Source: Succinivibrio dextrinosolvens DSM 3072
Lineage (GTDB): Bacteria > Pseudomonadota > Gammaproteobacteria > Enterobacterales > Succinivibrionaceae
Assembly (NCBI RefSeq): GCF_900167015.1
Contig: NZ_FUXX01000017.1
Coordinates: 1-48,275, forward strand
Direction of reading: 5' to 3'
DNA: 48,275 nucleotides
This document shows positions 28,845 to 38,602 of this stretch, one piece after another. The notes below the pieces were generated by a model that did no database searches, was not told the DNA's origin, and saw nothing but the letters and a program-made list of their open reading frames with translations. The position numbers were made by a program, and so were the translations under genes. The first letter of the stretch is position 1; each line of letters opens with the position of its first letter.

Positions 28845-29231
28845 TTAGATTACGCTTCTGTATCCTGCGTAGGTGCATAGAAGCCCAAGTACAACAGTGG
28901 TTATTAAGTAGACTATACCCTGAAAGGTTCTGCCTTCGTGAATCATGGTGAAGGCTTCAAGATTGAAGGTACTGTAGGTGGTGAGTCCGCCTAGAAAGCC
29001 TGTTACTACCAGAGGCTTTGGAATGTAGGTGAAGATTGCAAATTTCTGCGTAAAAAGAACTGCAAGCAGACCGATTAAAAAACAGCCCAGAAGATTGCAG
29101 CATAAAGTTCCGTAAACAGAGTGAACAAAGATTTTTCGTGAGAATGCGGTAATAAGGAAGCGTAAAGCGGATCCGATGCCTCCGCCGATAAACACGCACA
29201 ATAGCTGCATCATCATGAAACCACCAGACAT
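28845..29231 (-). CDS. crcB: Fluoride ion channel CrcB (Fluc)
   Basis: Fluc channels form dual-topology dimers that let fluoride leak out of the cell. The 128-residue protein has four membrane segments and the signature motifs GGGIGSALRFLIT, GTLCCNLLGCFLIG and GFLGGLTTYSTFNLEAF, including the Asn and Phe-box residues of the pore. Its ATG directly follows the stop of the AEC transporter gene, so translation is probably coupled; further in-frame ATGs at residues 6-8 are alternatives. I see no fluoride riboswitch before the operon. Confidence 0.95.
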   Translation of the reverse strand: MSGGFMMMQLLCVFIGGGIGSALRFLITAFSRKIFVHSVYGTLCCNLLGCFLIGLLAVLFTQKFAIFTYIPKPLVVTGFLGGLTTYSTFNLEAFTMIHEGRTFQGIVYLITTVVLGLLCTYAGYRSVI

Positions 29232-30185
29232 CTACTTCAGAATAAAGAATACAATCGGGAAGATTACCACAAGAAACAGCGCTGTGGTAGAAACAAATGA
29301 TGCTACCGGAAGATTTACGTTTAGCTTGTAGAGTTTAGCGGTAAGTACTGCGTTAATTGCAGTTGGAGCAATCGCACAGATTAAAAGAGAGTTTAAAAGT
29401 ACCCTGTCAGAAAAGAAGATATGAGCTGTTATATAGATTGAGGCTGGTACAATCAGGAATCTGACAATCACAATATCAAAGACCTTAAAGTAATAATGAC
29501 GGATCTTTGAAAAGTTGATTAGATATCCAACCGGAACCAGTGCTACCCAGGCTCCAAAATGAACCAGAAAATGGAAGAAGGTGGTAAGAGCTTCAGGTCG
29601 TTCAACTCCCCTAGCATTGAGGAACAGACCGATACAGATTCCGACTACGCTGATCTGATTCCAGCTTATAAACTTCTTTAGAATACTTGTCTTTTTAAGC
29701 TCGGTTGAAAATGCAGATATATGTCTGTTGTAATAGTACTGAGCCAGAGGGAAGCATAGCACCACCAGAAGAAAATTCTGGCATGAGGCGATAATCTGGC
29801 TATAGGCAAAACCTACGTCACTGTAAAGAATAAAGGCACATACTCCGCCCAGGGTTCCGACATTGGAAAGCATAACACTCATTATGTATGAGCCCTGTGA
29901 GAGCATATTCTTATAACGTTTTGCAAAGGTCAGATAGCCGACAACTCCAGGCACAATAACAAAAAGAGAGCCGAATGGCAGCAGAATCAGAACATCCCAG
30001 TTCAAAGGCAGAGCCCAGAAGCTGAATAAGGCTGTCAGAGTACAGATTCCAAGAATATTGAATTTGATTATAAAGTAGTTGATTCTGTCTGTAATTAGAT
30101 GATTCTTATGCAGAAAATATCCTACTATGAGAGGAAGGATCAGATCTGTCAGCACAAACAATAGTCTGTAGTTATCTTCAAGCAC
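29232..30185 (-). CDS. AEC (auxin efflux carrier) family permease
   Basis: The 317-residue inner-membrane protein has about ten hydrophobic segments in two halves. The N-terminal LILPLIVGYFLHK motif and the MSVMLSNVGTLGGVCAFILYSDVGFAY segment are typical of AEC permeases, which move organic acids such as malate or malonate in bacteria. It starts with GTG (30185) after AGG and is coupled to crcB. For a succinate-producing anaerobe an organic-acid carrier would make sense, but the substrate is not shown. Confidence 0.85.
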   Translation of the reverse strand: MLEDNYRLLFVLTDLILPLIVGYFLHKNHLITDRINYFIIKFNILGICTLTALFSFWALPLNWDVLILLPFGSLFVIVPGVVGYLTFAKRYKNMLSQGSYIMSVMLSNVGTLGGVCAFILYSDVGFAYSQIIASCQNFLLVVLCFPLAQYYYNRHISAFSTELKKTSILKKFISWNQISVVGICIGLFLNARGVERPEALTTFFHFLVHFGAWVALVPVGYLINFSKIRHYYFKVFDIVIVRFLIVPASIYITAHIFFSDRVLLNSLLICAIAPTAINAVLTAKLYKLNVNLPVASFVSTTALFLVVIFPIVFFILK

Positions 30186-30392
30186 GATACATACCTAAAT
30201 CGTTAAAATCGCAAATATATCACAAGCGTGTAACTATACACCTATTATCACGTATTTATGATGCTGATAAAAAAAATAATTGTCAGATGAGAAAAAAATA
30301 CAGATTTAAGAAAATAGCTTAATAACAAAATACGCATGTTCTTTTCAGAAAAAAACAAGCTTATAAGCCATTTTCAGACTTAACTATGAGTA

Positions 30393-30830
30393 TTATCTAT
30401 AGCAGCTGGCAGGAACAGATCTCTTAAAGCAAAGATAAATGAGGTAAATTTGACCAACTATTGGCATCATCACTAAAAGTGAATAGGAAGGATTCTTTCC
30501 GATATCTCTTATTCTTCTGCGTACACAGAAAAAACAGTAAAGCAGAGTCAGAACAGCTGGTAGCATAGATGAGAGTTTTAGAAAACACAGAGATACCCCA
30601 TCTGTGTACTTTTCAGGATAAAGTACAGCAGACTGCTCCACCACCATACAGGAAAGAATTGACACAACCAGAAGAACTGTAAACAGAGCAAAAGGAGCCC
30701 TCTTCATAACCTTTTTCTGTTTTTTTTCCAAATAATCGTGCTTTTCAACAATATCTATTAAAGGGCGGCCACACATAGAACAGAATTCAGCTTTTGCGCT
30801 GACAGGATTGCCGCAGTATTTGCAGATCAT
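30393..30830 (-). CDS. Zinc-ribbon membrane protein with DUF805-like segment
   Basis: The first 25 residues form a zinc ribbon with CKYCGNP and CSMCGRP. Two to three membrane helices follow (about 48-70, 85-105 and 120-140). The segment RRRIRDIGKNPSYSLLVMMPIVGQIYLIYLCFK resembles the end of DUF805 membrane proteins (RRxxDIGKS...). The role of such proteins is unknown. It begins at an ATG at 30830 and seems to stand alone. Confidence 0.78.
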   Translation of the reverse strand: MICKYCGNPVSAKAEFCSMCGRPLIDIVEKHDYLEKKQKKVMKRAPFALFTVLLVVSILSCMVVEQSAVLYPEKYTDGVSLCFLKLSSMLPAVLTLLYCFFCVRRRIRDIGKNPSYSLLVMMPIVGQIYLIYLCFKRSVPASCYR

Positions 30831-31153
30831 TTATTTGCCTTGACTCATTTTTTTCCGCGAGAATATATCACAGAAGAAATAGATTTCACATAGAAAAACA
30901 TGTGAAGCTGTACTTCCCCAAAACACTCAGAATGCTTACCGGTTCAGTGATTTCATAGTATGTAACAATTTTTTTTCAAGGTAAAACTTAAATTTTGTAA
31001 ATTAAAATGTACACACGGTCAAGATTTAAAAGTTCGTACCTTGATAACTTGAAAAGCTAATTTAAGATTAAAAATGCAACAAAAGTTACACCTATCCACT
31101 TTTGTCATTTCATAAAAAAAATCATATAAATCAAACAAACATAAGGAGTTCTT
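30831..31153. other. Leader and promoter region of the large lipoprotein gene
   Basis: About 320 bp without a gene. TTCACAT (30885-30891) and ATGTGAA (30900-30906) form an inverted repeat with 8-base spacing. ACAAAAGT (31079-31086) and ACTTTTGT (31098-31105) form a second hairpin 48 bp before the start of the lipoprotein gene. AAGGAG precedes that ATG. Confidence 0.5.
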
Positions 31154-32971
31154 ATGAACTTTAAACCTCTAAAACTCTCTGCCTGTGCAGTGATAGTCGC
31201 AATGACTCTTGCCGGGTGCACCTGCAAACAGACAGCTGATGATAATGGTCGAATCAGAGTAATTCACAGTCAGTCTCAGATGGATGCTCTACTTGGTTTT
31301 GACGGAGAATGGAACAGCGCAACCGCAACTGGATTCCTATCAGGAGATGTCAGGGAATGGAGAGCTGCTGATACAGGACTTCCTTTTGATGGTGTAATTA
31401 TCGCATCTGGTGCTAATGTAAAAGTATGTCTGCCAGGTGAAATTCAGAAAGAAAAGAATACCTTCTACATTCCTGCAGGAAAATTTGTTCTGGTACAGAA
31501 AGGAGGAAAGCTCCAGGTTCACAGCGGACTTAACAAAAAAGACTTTGACCATACCACGCTGATTGTCGGAGGAACAGGCACAGCTAATACATCAGTTTCA
31601 AAAGCTCCTACGGACAAGGATGCACAGAACGCTGGAAGTATATTCAATCCTAACTATACCCACGCTCTTGAAATTCAGGAAGGCGGAACCTTTATCCTGG
31701 GCTCTGATATGGCAGATGCAAAGAATACAAAGGGACCTGATGCAAAGAAATTAGGCGAGGCAGACAATGCAGTTTTATGGCTGGCTGATGGTCGATCCAT
31801 TGCCGAAAATGGAAAGAAGAGTCCATATGCAGGAGATATTAAGGTTGATGGTCTTCTGAAAGTCTCAAGTGCTGCAGGAGCAGGTGTTGCCAAGATCAGA
31901 ACTGTTAGAAATCTTCAGGGAAAAGGAACTACGCTGACTGGTAAAGGAAAGCTTTTAATTGAAGGATTGAACCAAACTCATGGCAATGCGATTTTTGCAA
32001 TTAACGAGTTTGACCGCGGTGCTTTATCTGACGGATTTGATCGAAAAGATGTTCCTGAAATTTCTTTAGGTGCAATAGAGATCATCGGTCATGGTGTAGA
32101 GGGAATCTACAATCCTGACGGCTCTGTTGACGGCAGTCCTGGTTACAGAAACAATGCAAACGCAGGCTTCTACTATGTGGGAGCAAACGGAACCATTGAT
32201 GTTGGAAGTATGATCGTAAAGAGTACCAATCCGGGTGTAACCGCAGACTCAACGGTTGCTCTTGCAAACTTCAACACTGCTGCAGGAATTCTAGGTGGCA
32301 AGGTCACAAAGAAAGGACCAAAGGTAAAGCTTGGAGAAGTCATCATTGAAAACCAGGCTAAAGATGATCATGACGGTCCTCTATCTGCTATCTACACAGT
32401 ACAGGGTGTTATCGACTCTACTGTAACAGGAAAGATCAGTGTAACTGCACCTGGCGGTGGCGCTGCAGCTATCGTTTCAACAGGACATGCACGCTGGACA
32501 GGACCTGAGAAAACAAAATCCGTAATGGGTGATGTTACCGTAACCTCTAAGGGCAGAAACGCATTCTTCCAGACCAATACCTTTGGAGGATACGATACAA
32601 CAGTTAACGGCAATCTCTATGTTCAGGGATATGACGACGGTACAATTGCCAAGTTCGTGGGTTCTGTTCCTCCAGGACCAGACATGGGCAAGGCAGTTAA
32701 GCTGGGACAGGCTCCAAATGCCGAGGATGTAAGACACGAACAGCTGCTTGTTCAGGGAGGAAAGCTGACTGTTACAGGAGAAGTCAGTGTTGAGAATACA
32801 GCAAAGGAGAAGCCTACTATAATCAGAGTCAATCGCAAGGCTCGCGCTCAGTTAGGCTCCCTTAAGGTTAACAACGAACAGATTCAGCCTGTGAAGAATC
32901 TGAAAAAACTGATAACCACTGATTCAAAACTAATAAACAAAGGAGTTTTAACGATCGAACAAACAAAATAA
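31154..32971 (+). CDS. Large repetitive surface lipoprotein, probable beta-solenoid
   Basis: I do not recognise a named family. The signal peptide ends in LAGC (Cys22), so it is lipid-anchored. The remaining 580 residues are rich in Gly, Val, Thr, Asn and Lys and repeat short strands such as LIVGGTG, EIQEGGTFILGS, IKVDGLLKV, GKGKLLIEG and GAIEIIGHG at intervals typical of parallel beta-helix coils. The N-terminal part, DGVIIASGANVKVCLPGEI then GGKLQVHSG, loosely recalls the G8 domain found at the start of some beta-helix proteins. No glycosidase residues, autotransporter barrel or anchor motif is visible. AAGGAG precedes the ATG and a terminator follows. Possible adhesin or glycan-binding surface protein; that is inference. 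Confidence 0.75.
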   Translation: MNFKPLKLSACAVIVAMTLAGCTCKQTADDNGRIRVIHSQSQMDALLGFDGEWNSATATGFLSGDVREWRAADTGLPFDGVIIASGANVKVCLPGEIQKEKNTFYIPAGKFVLVQKGGKLQVHSGLNKKDFDHTTLIVGGTGTANTSVSKAPTDKDAQNAGSIFNPNYTHALEIQEGGTFILGSDMADAKNTKGPDAKKLGEADNAVLWLADGRSIAENGKKSPYAGDIKVDGLLKVSSAAGAGVAKIRTVRNLQGKGTTLTGKGKLLIEGLNQTHGNAIFAINEFDRGALSDGFDRKDVPEISLGAIEIIGHGVEGIYNPDGSVDGSPGYRNNANAGFYYVGANGTIDVGSMIVKSTNPGVTADSTVALANFNTAAGILGGKVTKKGPKVKLGEVIIENQAKDDHDGPLSAIYTVQGVIDSTVTGKISVTAPGGGAAAIVSTGHARWTGPEKTKSVMGDVTVTSKGRNAFFQTNTFGGYDTTVNGNLYVQGYDDGTIAKFVGSVPPGPDMGKAVKLGQAPNAEDVRHEQLLVQGGKLTVTGEVSVENTAKEKPTIIRVNRKARAQLGSLKVNNEQIQPVKNLKKLITTDSKLINKGVLTIEQTK

Positions 32972-33003
32972 ATGAATTCTTAACCATGTAGATATCGGCT
33001 CAG

Positions 33004-33033
33004 ACGGGGATTAAAAATCCCCGTTTCTTTTTC
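33004..33033 (+). terminator. Rho-independent terminator after the large lipoprotein gene
   Basis: ACGGGGATT and AATCCCCGT form a perfect stem with a 3-base loop followed by TTCTTTTTC. Confidence 0.9.
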
Positions 33034-33227
33034 CTCTTTCGCCATTTCCTCTATAGAAAATACAGCGGCTTTTCATTGAAAATAAAGATTATTTTAAAAA
33101 ATGTGACACTAACATATTGTTTTTACTATGTTTCACCTTGAAAACATAGAATCAATATCTAATCTTAAAATTATAAGCAGATTATTTCTTGAGTTAACAG
33201 GATATTTTGGACCAAAAGGAGACAGCG

Positions 33228-34214
33228 ATGAGTATAAAGAACGCCCCACAGATCATTCTTATTTCCGCAATACTTACCGGCTGTGTAAATACAATTGATA
33301 CCACAGATCTTGAGGTTGTTCCGTCCAATGAAACCCTTATGTCAATAGAAACAGACAACATTCAGCAGATTCAGGATAAAAAGACTGAATACAGATTTCT
33401 AAAATTACAGCCTGCTAATAAAACAGAGAAATGTGAAATTGCATATATGACCAATGAAGGTGATCTTTCTGTACAGAACGGTCAGTTCTTCTGGGATGGA
33501 AACTGTATCAAAGGTAAAGCTGACGGTATTGGCCGACTGTTCGTTAAATATGAGACAACTGATAGCGAACAGATTGTCGAGTACAGTGACAATCAGACTC
33601 TGATAAACATATATCTTATCAATGACAAAAAGAACGGAACGCTTTATAAGGGACAGGCTGAAATCGACCTAGATGAGAAAACTCAGTTTGGTTACTTCAG
33701 ATCGGTAACACCTAAAAAAACTAAGTACGGGGAGCTTATAACAGACATACTTGAGACCAGGGATGTAACCTATATATACAGATACAATCAGGACAATTCA
33801 TTTGAAGAATATACAAAATCATACTGTGCCTTAGAAAACGACAATGAAACCTGCTTCAACATTACTACGCAGGTCAAGCCTGATCTTGAAAGAATCAGCT
33901 TTAGCAATACTGTAAACAATGGAAAAGCAAAAGAGATTGGATATGTACATGAGTCTAATCCTGCAAATCCAGATGAAAAGGCTGTAAAACTGATTACAGA
34001 AAAAGGAACAGTAACAACTAAGAATGCAGAATTTCCTCTGGAGTATTTAACCTATATCAGAGAAATCAATAACGAAATTAAAAACAGAGTGTCCTATGTA
34101 CCAGAGTCAGTAGCACTCTCTGAAAATAAAATCGAAGAATACAAAAATAAAGCATGCGCAGTTACCAGTGTGGATTTTATGCCTCTGAATGATTACCTGA
34201 AAATCTGCAATTAA
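33228..34214 (+). CDS. Hypothetical lipoprotein upstream of adenine deaminase
   Basis: No family recognised. The ATG at 33228 follows AGGAGACAGC and yields a lipoprotein signal (MSIKNAPQIILISAILTGC); an upstream TTG frame from 33207 is unlikely. The mature part (about 310 residues) is hydrophilic with scattered cysteines and segments such as NGQFFWDGNCIKGKADGIGRLFVKYET that faintly recall MORN-type repeats (G-x-x-x-G-x-G). It ends 27 bp before ade, with a new GGGGGAAAG site between them, so the two may be co-transcribed although no functional link is obvious. Confidence 0.75.
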   Translation: MSIKNAPQIILISAILTGCVNTIDTTDLEVVPSNETLMSIETDNIQQIQDKKTEYRFLKLQPANKTEKCEIAYMTNEGDLSVQNGQFFWDGNCIKGKADGIGRLFVKYETTDSEQIVEYSDNQTLINIYLINDKKNGTLYKGQAEIDLDEKTQFGYFRSVTPKKTKYGELITDILETRDVTYIYRYNQDNSFEEYTKSYCALENDNETCFNITTQVKPDLERISFSNTVNNGKAKEIGYVHESNPANPDEKAVKLITEKGTVTTKNAEFPLEYLTYIREINNEIKNRVSYVPESVALSENKIEEYKNKACAVTSVDFMPLNDYLKICN

Positions 34215-34241
34215 AAGATAACTGCGCCTTCGGGGGAAAGA

Positions 34242-35954
34242 ATGGATAGACAGAGCTACCTTAGAATCAAAGAGGTCATGGATGGAAATGAGCCAGCGGA
34301 TCTACTACTTAGAAACTGCAATATAGTTAACGTCTTTACAGGTGAAATCATCCATTCCAATCTTGCTGTAAGTGCAGGTCATTTTGTCTTCTGGTCCCAG
34401 ACCGGACGTGGTAAAAAGGAGATTGATGTTAAGGACAGGTATGTTGTGCCAGGACTGATTGATGCGCATATGCATTTCGAATCAACCATGGTACAGCCTC
34501 GTGATCTGCTTGCAGTAGCAGTTATGCACGGTACTACAACCTTAATTGCAGATCCTCATGAAGCAGCTAACGTCAGCGGTATTCAAGGAATTAAGTATAT
34601 TCTTGACCAGACAGAGGATGCACCTGCCAACGTCTATGTAACTATGCCATCCTGTGTTCCGGCAACTAATCTTGATGATAACGGCTGCGATCTTACTGCT
34701 GAAGATATGAAGCCTTATGTACATCATCCAAGAGTACTGGGACTTGCAGAGGTTATGGATGCAGAGGCAGTGCTCAACGCTGATAATAAGATGTTTAAAA
34801 AACTGGAACTCTTCGACCAGAACCATATTATTGACGGACATATTCCTTCCCTATCAGGCATAAATCTGATGAAATACAGTGCGGCTGGTATTGATACCGA
34901 TCATGAATCAATAGACTTTGAAAGCGCACTTGAAAAAGCTCGACTTGGAATTCAGGTTCTAATCAGAGAAGGAAGTGCGGCCCATAACGTTGAGAATCTG
35001 ATTAAGGGGATCCTGAAGTCTGAAATTGATAATTGCAATTTCAGCTTCTGCACAGATGATCGTCATGTTGAAGATATTGTAAAAATCGGTCATATCGATA
35101 ACAACGTCAGAATCGCAATTTCACTTGGAATGAAGCCGATTGACGCCATCAAGATCGCCACAATCAATACTGCACGCCGCTATGGACTAAAGCATTTAGG
35201 TGCGATTGCTCCTGGTTATCAGGCAGATTTTATCATTGTGGATAATCTCAAGAAGTTCAATGTTGAGAGAGTTTTCGTAAAAGGCAAGGAAATTAAAGGT
35301 AAGGAATCCTTTAAAAAAGGACCTGCCTGTCCAAAGGAACTGAAACATACAGTTAATATCTCAAAAATAACTCCAGAACAGTTCAGGCTGCCTATTGATG
35401 ACGAGCCTGTTCATGTAATCAGCATTGTTCCAAGACAGATTACAACTGAAGATGTTCTGATAAGATTCAATCCTACAGAAAATTTCAAATCATATGGCGA
35501 CTTCAAGAAAATTGCCTCAATTGAATGCCATAAAAATAAAGGACTGATTGGAGTTGCTATCACCAACGGCTATGGAATTCAGAACGGAGCAATAGCAATT
35601 TCTGTCGCTCATGACTCCCATAACATCATAGTTGTAGGTGATAACGATAAAGACATGGCTGTTGCTGCAAACGAAATCAGAAGACTTCAGGGTGGAATTG
35701 TTATTGTCGAAAATGGAAAGGTATTTGATTCCCTGCCCCTTCCTATCATGGGACTGATTTCCAATGAAAGCCTGGATAATGTTAGCGCAAAGATTGAACG
35801 TCTTAAGAATAAAGCCTACGAAATGGGAGTTTACAAAGATATTGATCCTTTTATTACCCTCTCATTCCTCTCTCTGCCGGTTATTCCAAAACTCAGAATC
35901 ATCCCAAGAGGTCTTGTAAGTATTGGAGATTTAGGACCAGAACTAATCAAATAG
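34242..35954 (+). CDS. ade: Adenine deaminase
   Basis: It converts adenine to hypoxanthine and ammonia in purine salvage. The 570-residue amidohydrolase has metal-binding motifs DAHMHFEST and HGTTTLIADPHEAANV, the DGHIPSLSG loop, DTDHESID, and CTDDRHVED. The C-terminal part with GDNDKDMAVAANEIRRLQGGIVIV and an ending in PRGLVSIGDLG fits the family. The ATG at 34242 follows GGGGGAAAG. A terminator lies 20 bp after the stop. Confidence 0.97.
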   Translation: MDRQSYLRIKEVMDGNEPADLLLRNCNIVNVFTGEIIHSNLAVSAGHFVFWSQTGRGKKEIDVKDRYVVPGLIDAHMHFESTMVQPRDLLAVAVMHGTTTLIADPHEAANVSGIQGIKYILDQTEDAPANVYVTMPSCVPATNLDDNGCDLTAEDMKPYVHHPRVLGLAEVMDAEAVLNADNKMFKKLELFDQNHIIDGHIPSLSGINLMKYSAAGIDTDHESIDFESALEKARLGIQVLIREGSAAHNVENLIKGILKSEIDNCNFSFCTDDRHVEDIVKIGHIDNNVRIAISLGMKPIDAIKIATINTARRYGLKHLGAIAPGYQADFIIVDNLKKFNVERVFVKGKEIKGKESFKKGPACPKELKHTVNISKITPEQFRLPIDDEPVHVISIVPRQITTEDVLIRFNPTENFKSYGDFKKIASIECHKNKGLIGVAITNGYGIQNGAIAISVAHDSHNIIVVGDNDKDMAVAANEIRRLQGGIVIVENGKVFDSLPLPIMGLISNESLDNVSAKIERLKNKAYEMGVYKDIDPFITLSFLSLPVIPKLRIIPRGLVSIGDLGPELIK

Positions 35955-35974
35955 AATTATCATTTCCTGCACAG

Positions 35975-36006
35975 AGCCATCAACATATGATGGCTTTTCT
36001 TTTTTA
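35975..36006 (+). terminator. Terminator after ade
   Basis: AGCCATCA and TGATGGCT form a perfect 8-bp stem with a 5-base loop, followed by a T-rich tail. Confidence 0.92.
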
Positions 36007-36098
36007 ATTGACTGAAATATTAGAGAAAATTCTCTCTTCCAGATGTTACAATCGTCAGACACAATTCCTAAAACAGAACAGCATCTCTGGAGAATACT

Positions 36099-36362
36099 AT
36101 GAGCAGACCAGAACCAAAGAACGGTGAGATATTCAAGCATTTCAAAGACAACTACTACCACATCATCTGTGTTGGTCATCATTCAGAGACTGAAGAGCGA
36201 ATGGTCGTATATGAGAGAATCTCAAAGGACGATTACCTTATGGATAAATCAGTAAATCCTGTAATGGAGCCATGCATCAGACCTTTGGACATGTTCATGT
36301 CTGAAGTTGATCATGTGAAATATCCTGATGTAAAACAGAAATATCGCTTTGAGAGAATATAG
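36099..36362 (+). CDS. DUF1653 family protein
   Basis: The 87-residue protein has the DUF1653 layout: IFKHFKDNYYHIICVGHHSETEERMVVYERI, then RPLDMFMSEVD. The fold is a small beta-rich domain of unknown function. GGAG lies seven bases before the ATG. It is convergent with the GH42 gene; no clear terminator of its own is visible on the plus strand. Confidence 0.85.
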   Translation: MSRPEPKNGEIFKHFKDNYYHIICVGHHSETEERMVVYERISKDDYLMDKSVNPVMEPCIRPLDMFMSEVDHVKYPDVKQKYRFERI

Positions 36363-36441
36363 ACGTACTGAAGAGAGTTTACGATTCCAATTAGGATTTG
36401 TCGGGGAAGCCCTTTGTATTGAAAAAACGATGCTTCCAGAC

Positions 36442-36469
36442 AAAAAAAGGCTCTTCAGTTTGAAGAGCC
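36442..36469 (-). terminator. Terminator of the galactan operon
   Basis: On the minus strand GGCTCTTCA and TGAAGAGCC form a perfect 9-bp stem with a 3-base loop, followed by TTTTTTTG. It lies 18 bp after the GH42 stop codon. Confidence 0.95.
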
Positions 36470-36486
36470 AGAATATGGAAACATTG

Positions 36487-38517
36487 TTATTTTTTCTTTT
36501 TCAGAATTCTAAAATCGTATGACTTTAAAGTAACTGCTCCTGTTAACTTCTGACCTGAAAGCAGATCATCATATGACTCTTTTAAAGTTACATCAGCTGA
36601 CTTATCAGAATAGTTTCCTATGAACAGATACTCTGTATCAGCGTTATATCTGGTATGACAAGTTACAGCAAAAGGAAGACTCTCGATTGGAGATTCTACT
36701 CTGCAGTCTCCTAAAATCTTGCTTAACAGTTTATCGAGATAGCTGTATTCAATTCTGCTTGCTACATAGTAGGCATTGCCATTTCCAAAACTGTTTACAG
36801 TTACCGCTGCATAATCCTTAAAGAAATCACTATTAAATGTACCTAATACCTTAGTATCCCCATGAGGGTGAATCAGAGCACATAGATGAGTTGCATCAAA
36901 CTCTTCTGCTCCAACTTTAACTTTAACTGTTTCATCATCTTCAAGGCATTCAATTTCTTCATCCCAGATACCTAGAACTTCACTTAAAGGACCAGGGAAA
37001 CCTCCTAGGAATGTTAAGTCATTATCATCAACGATTCCTGACCAGAATGAAGAAACATATGTTCCGCCATTACGAACAAACTCGGTTACTCTCTTGGCAT
37101 AATCACCACGAATCATATAGGTCATTGGTGCAATTACCAGTTTGTAGTTATCTAAAGGACAGGTTTCGTCGATTACATCGACGTTGATACCATGTTTCCA
37201 TAGTACCTTGTAGTAATCCTGAACAACCTCAAGATACTTCTTACCAACGTTACGAGGTCCCATAGCGTCATCAATTGCCCACCAATTCTGGGTATCAAAC
37301 ACTACAGCAACTTTGGCATCAACACGGGAACCAGCGATTTCTCCAAGTTTCTCAAGAATAGAGCCAAGCTCACATACTTCCTTTCCTACTCGAGTATTAA
37401 GATGACCTACGTGATCAACTACAGCTCCATGGAATTTTTCTGATGCCCCCCTGCTCTTTCGCCACTGGAAATACTGTATGTTATCAGCACCGTGGGCTAA
37501 AGCCTGCAGGGAAGACAGTTTATGCATTCCTGGCTTCTTAAGTTTTGAGGTATCACGCCAGTTGGTCAGGCTTGGAGTTGACTCCATAAGCACAAAAGGC
37601 TGTCCACCTTTTAGTGATCTCATCAGATCATGATTCATAGCTGTATACAGAGGAGTCTGTTCCTGATCCTTAAATACATGCCACTGAGGATATGAATCCC
37701 ATGAAACAAAATCGAGAATCTTTGCAAATTCAAAGTAATCATAATCATAGAAATATTCCATGAAATTCGTGGTTACAGGAAGATCAGCTCTAACACTTTT
37801 CACGGTATCAATTTCATGTTTACAGAAATCCATACACAACTCAGTATTAAAACGAGCCCAGTCAAGATTTAACGCATGAACAGCATTTTCACCTATGGAA
37901 GATGGAGACTCAATTTCACTCCAATCTGTGTATACATGAGACCAGAATACAGACCAGTAGGATTTATTAAGATTATCCAGTGTCTTATATTTATTTTTCA
38001 TCCAAATTCTAAAGTTCTTCTGACATAATTCACAATGACAGCTGCCAGAGAATTCATTTGAAATATGCCATCCGATAACAGCAGGATGATTAGCGTATCT
38101 CTGAGCTAGTTTTAAATCTATATCATGAACCTTCTGACGGTATACTGGTGAAGAACTGCAGTGGTTATGTCTGCCTCCGTGTAACGCTCTTACACGATTT
38201 TCCCAGACACGCAGTACCTCTGGATATTTTTTTGACATCCAGGTTGGTCTTGCACCACTTGGAGTTGCAAGAAATACCTTAATTCCATTCTCATTTAGCT
38301 TATCAAGAATTTTATCAAGCCACTCGAAATTGTAACGACCTTCCTCCGGCTCAAGCATTGACCAGGAAAAAATGCCTACAGACATGATATTGCAGTGAGC
38401 CTGTTTCATCATCTCTATATCTTTTTCAAGAATTTCCGGTGAATCAAGCCACTGCTCTGGATTATAGTCACATCCATGGAAAATCTTATGCTGTTTGAAT
38501 AAAGGATCGAATTTCAT
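36487..38517 (-). CDS. GH42 beta-galactosidase
   Basis: The cytoplasmic enzyme cuts beta-galactosides and short galacto-oligosaccharides to galactose. The product shows GCDYNPEQW at the N-terminus, the acid/base Glu in WHISNEFSGS, a metal-binding cysteine cluster (CHCELC plus an earlier HNHCSSS), the nucleophile Glu in FVLMEST, and the trimer and C-terminal beta-sandwich domains. There is no signal peptide. I take the ATG at 38517 (MKFDPLFKQ) since TGGGAA precedes it; an ATG at 38529 lacks any ribosome-binding site. It is the last gene of the galactan operon, after GH53. Confidence 0.95.
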   Translation of the reverse strand: MKFDPLFKQHKIFHGCDYNPEQWLDSPEILEKDIEMMKQAHCNIMSVGIFSWSMLEPEEGRYNFEWLDKILDKLNENGIKVFLATPSGARPTWMSKKYPEVLRVWENRVRALHGGRHNHCSSSPVYRQKVHDIDLKLAQRYANHPAVIGWHISNEFSGSCHCELCQKNFRIWMKNKYKTLDNLNKSYWSVFWSHVYTDWSEIESPSSIGENAVHALNLDWARFNTELCMDFCKHEIDTVKSVRADLPVTTNFMEYFYDYDYFEFAKILDFVSWDSYPQWHVFKDQEQTPLYTAMNHDLMRSLKGGQPFVLMESTPSLTNWRDTSKLKKPGMHKLSSLQALAHGADNIQYFQWRKSRGASEKFHGAVVDHVGHLNTRVGKEVCELGSILEKLGEIAGSRVDAKVAVVFDTQNWWAIDDAMGPRNVGKKYLEVVQDYYKVLWKHGINVDVIDETCPLDNYKLVIAPMTYMIRGDYAKRVTEFVRNGGTYVSSFWSGIVDDNDLTFLGGFPGPLSEVLGIWDEEIECLEDDETVKVKVGAEEFDATHLCALIHPHGDTKVLGTFNSDFFKDYAAVTVNSFGNGNAYYVASRIEYSYLDKLLSKILGDCRVESPIESLPFAVTCHTRYNADTEYLFIGNYSDKSADVTLKESYDDLLSGQKLTGAVTLKSYDFRILKKKK

Positions 38518-38602
38518 TTTTATTCCCATTTGTTATGATGTTATGAAATTTTTTTAAGTTAATTTCTAATACAAAGTAAGTTAACTCTATACGTAAACAT
38601 AA

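Noticed and set aside
30186-30392. Fluoride riboswitch upstream of the AEC-crcB genes
   Set aside because: The conserved core and pseudoknot sequences of the crcB motif are not present.
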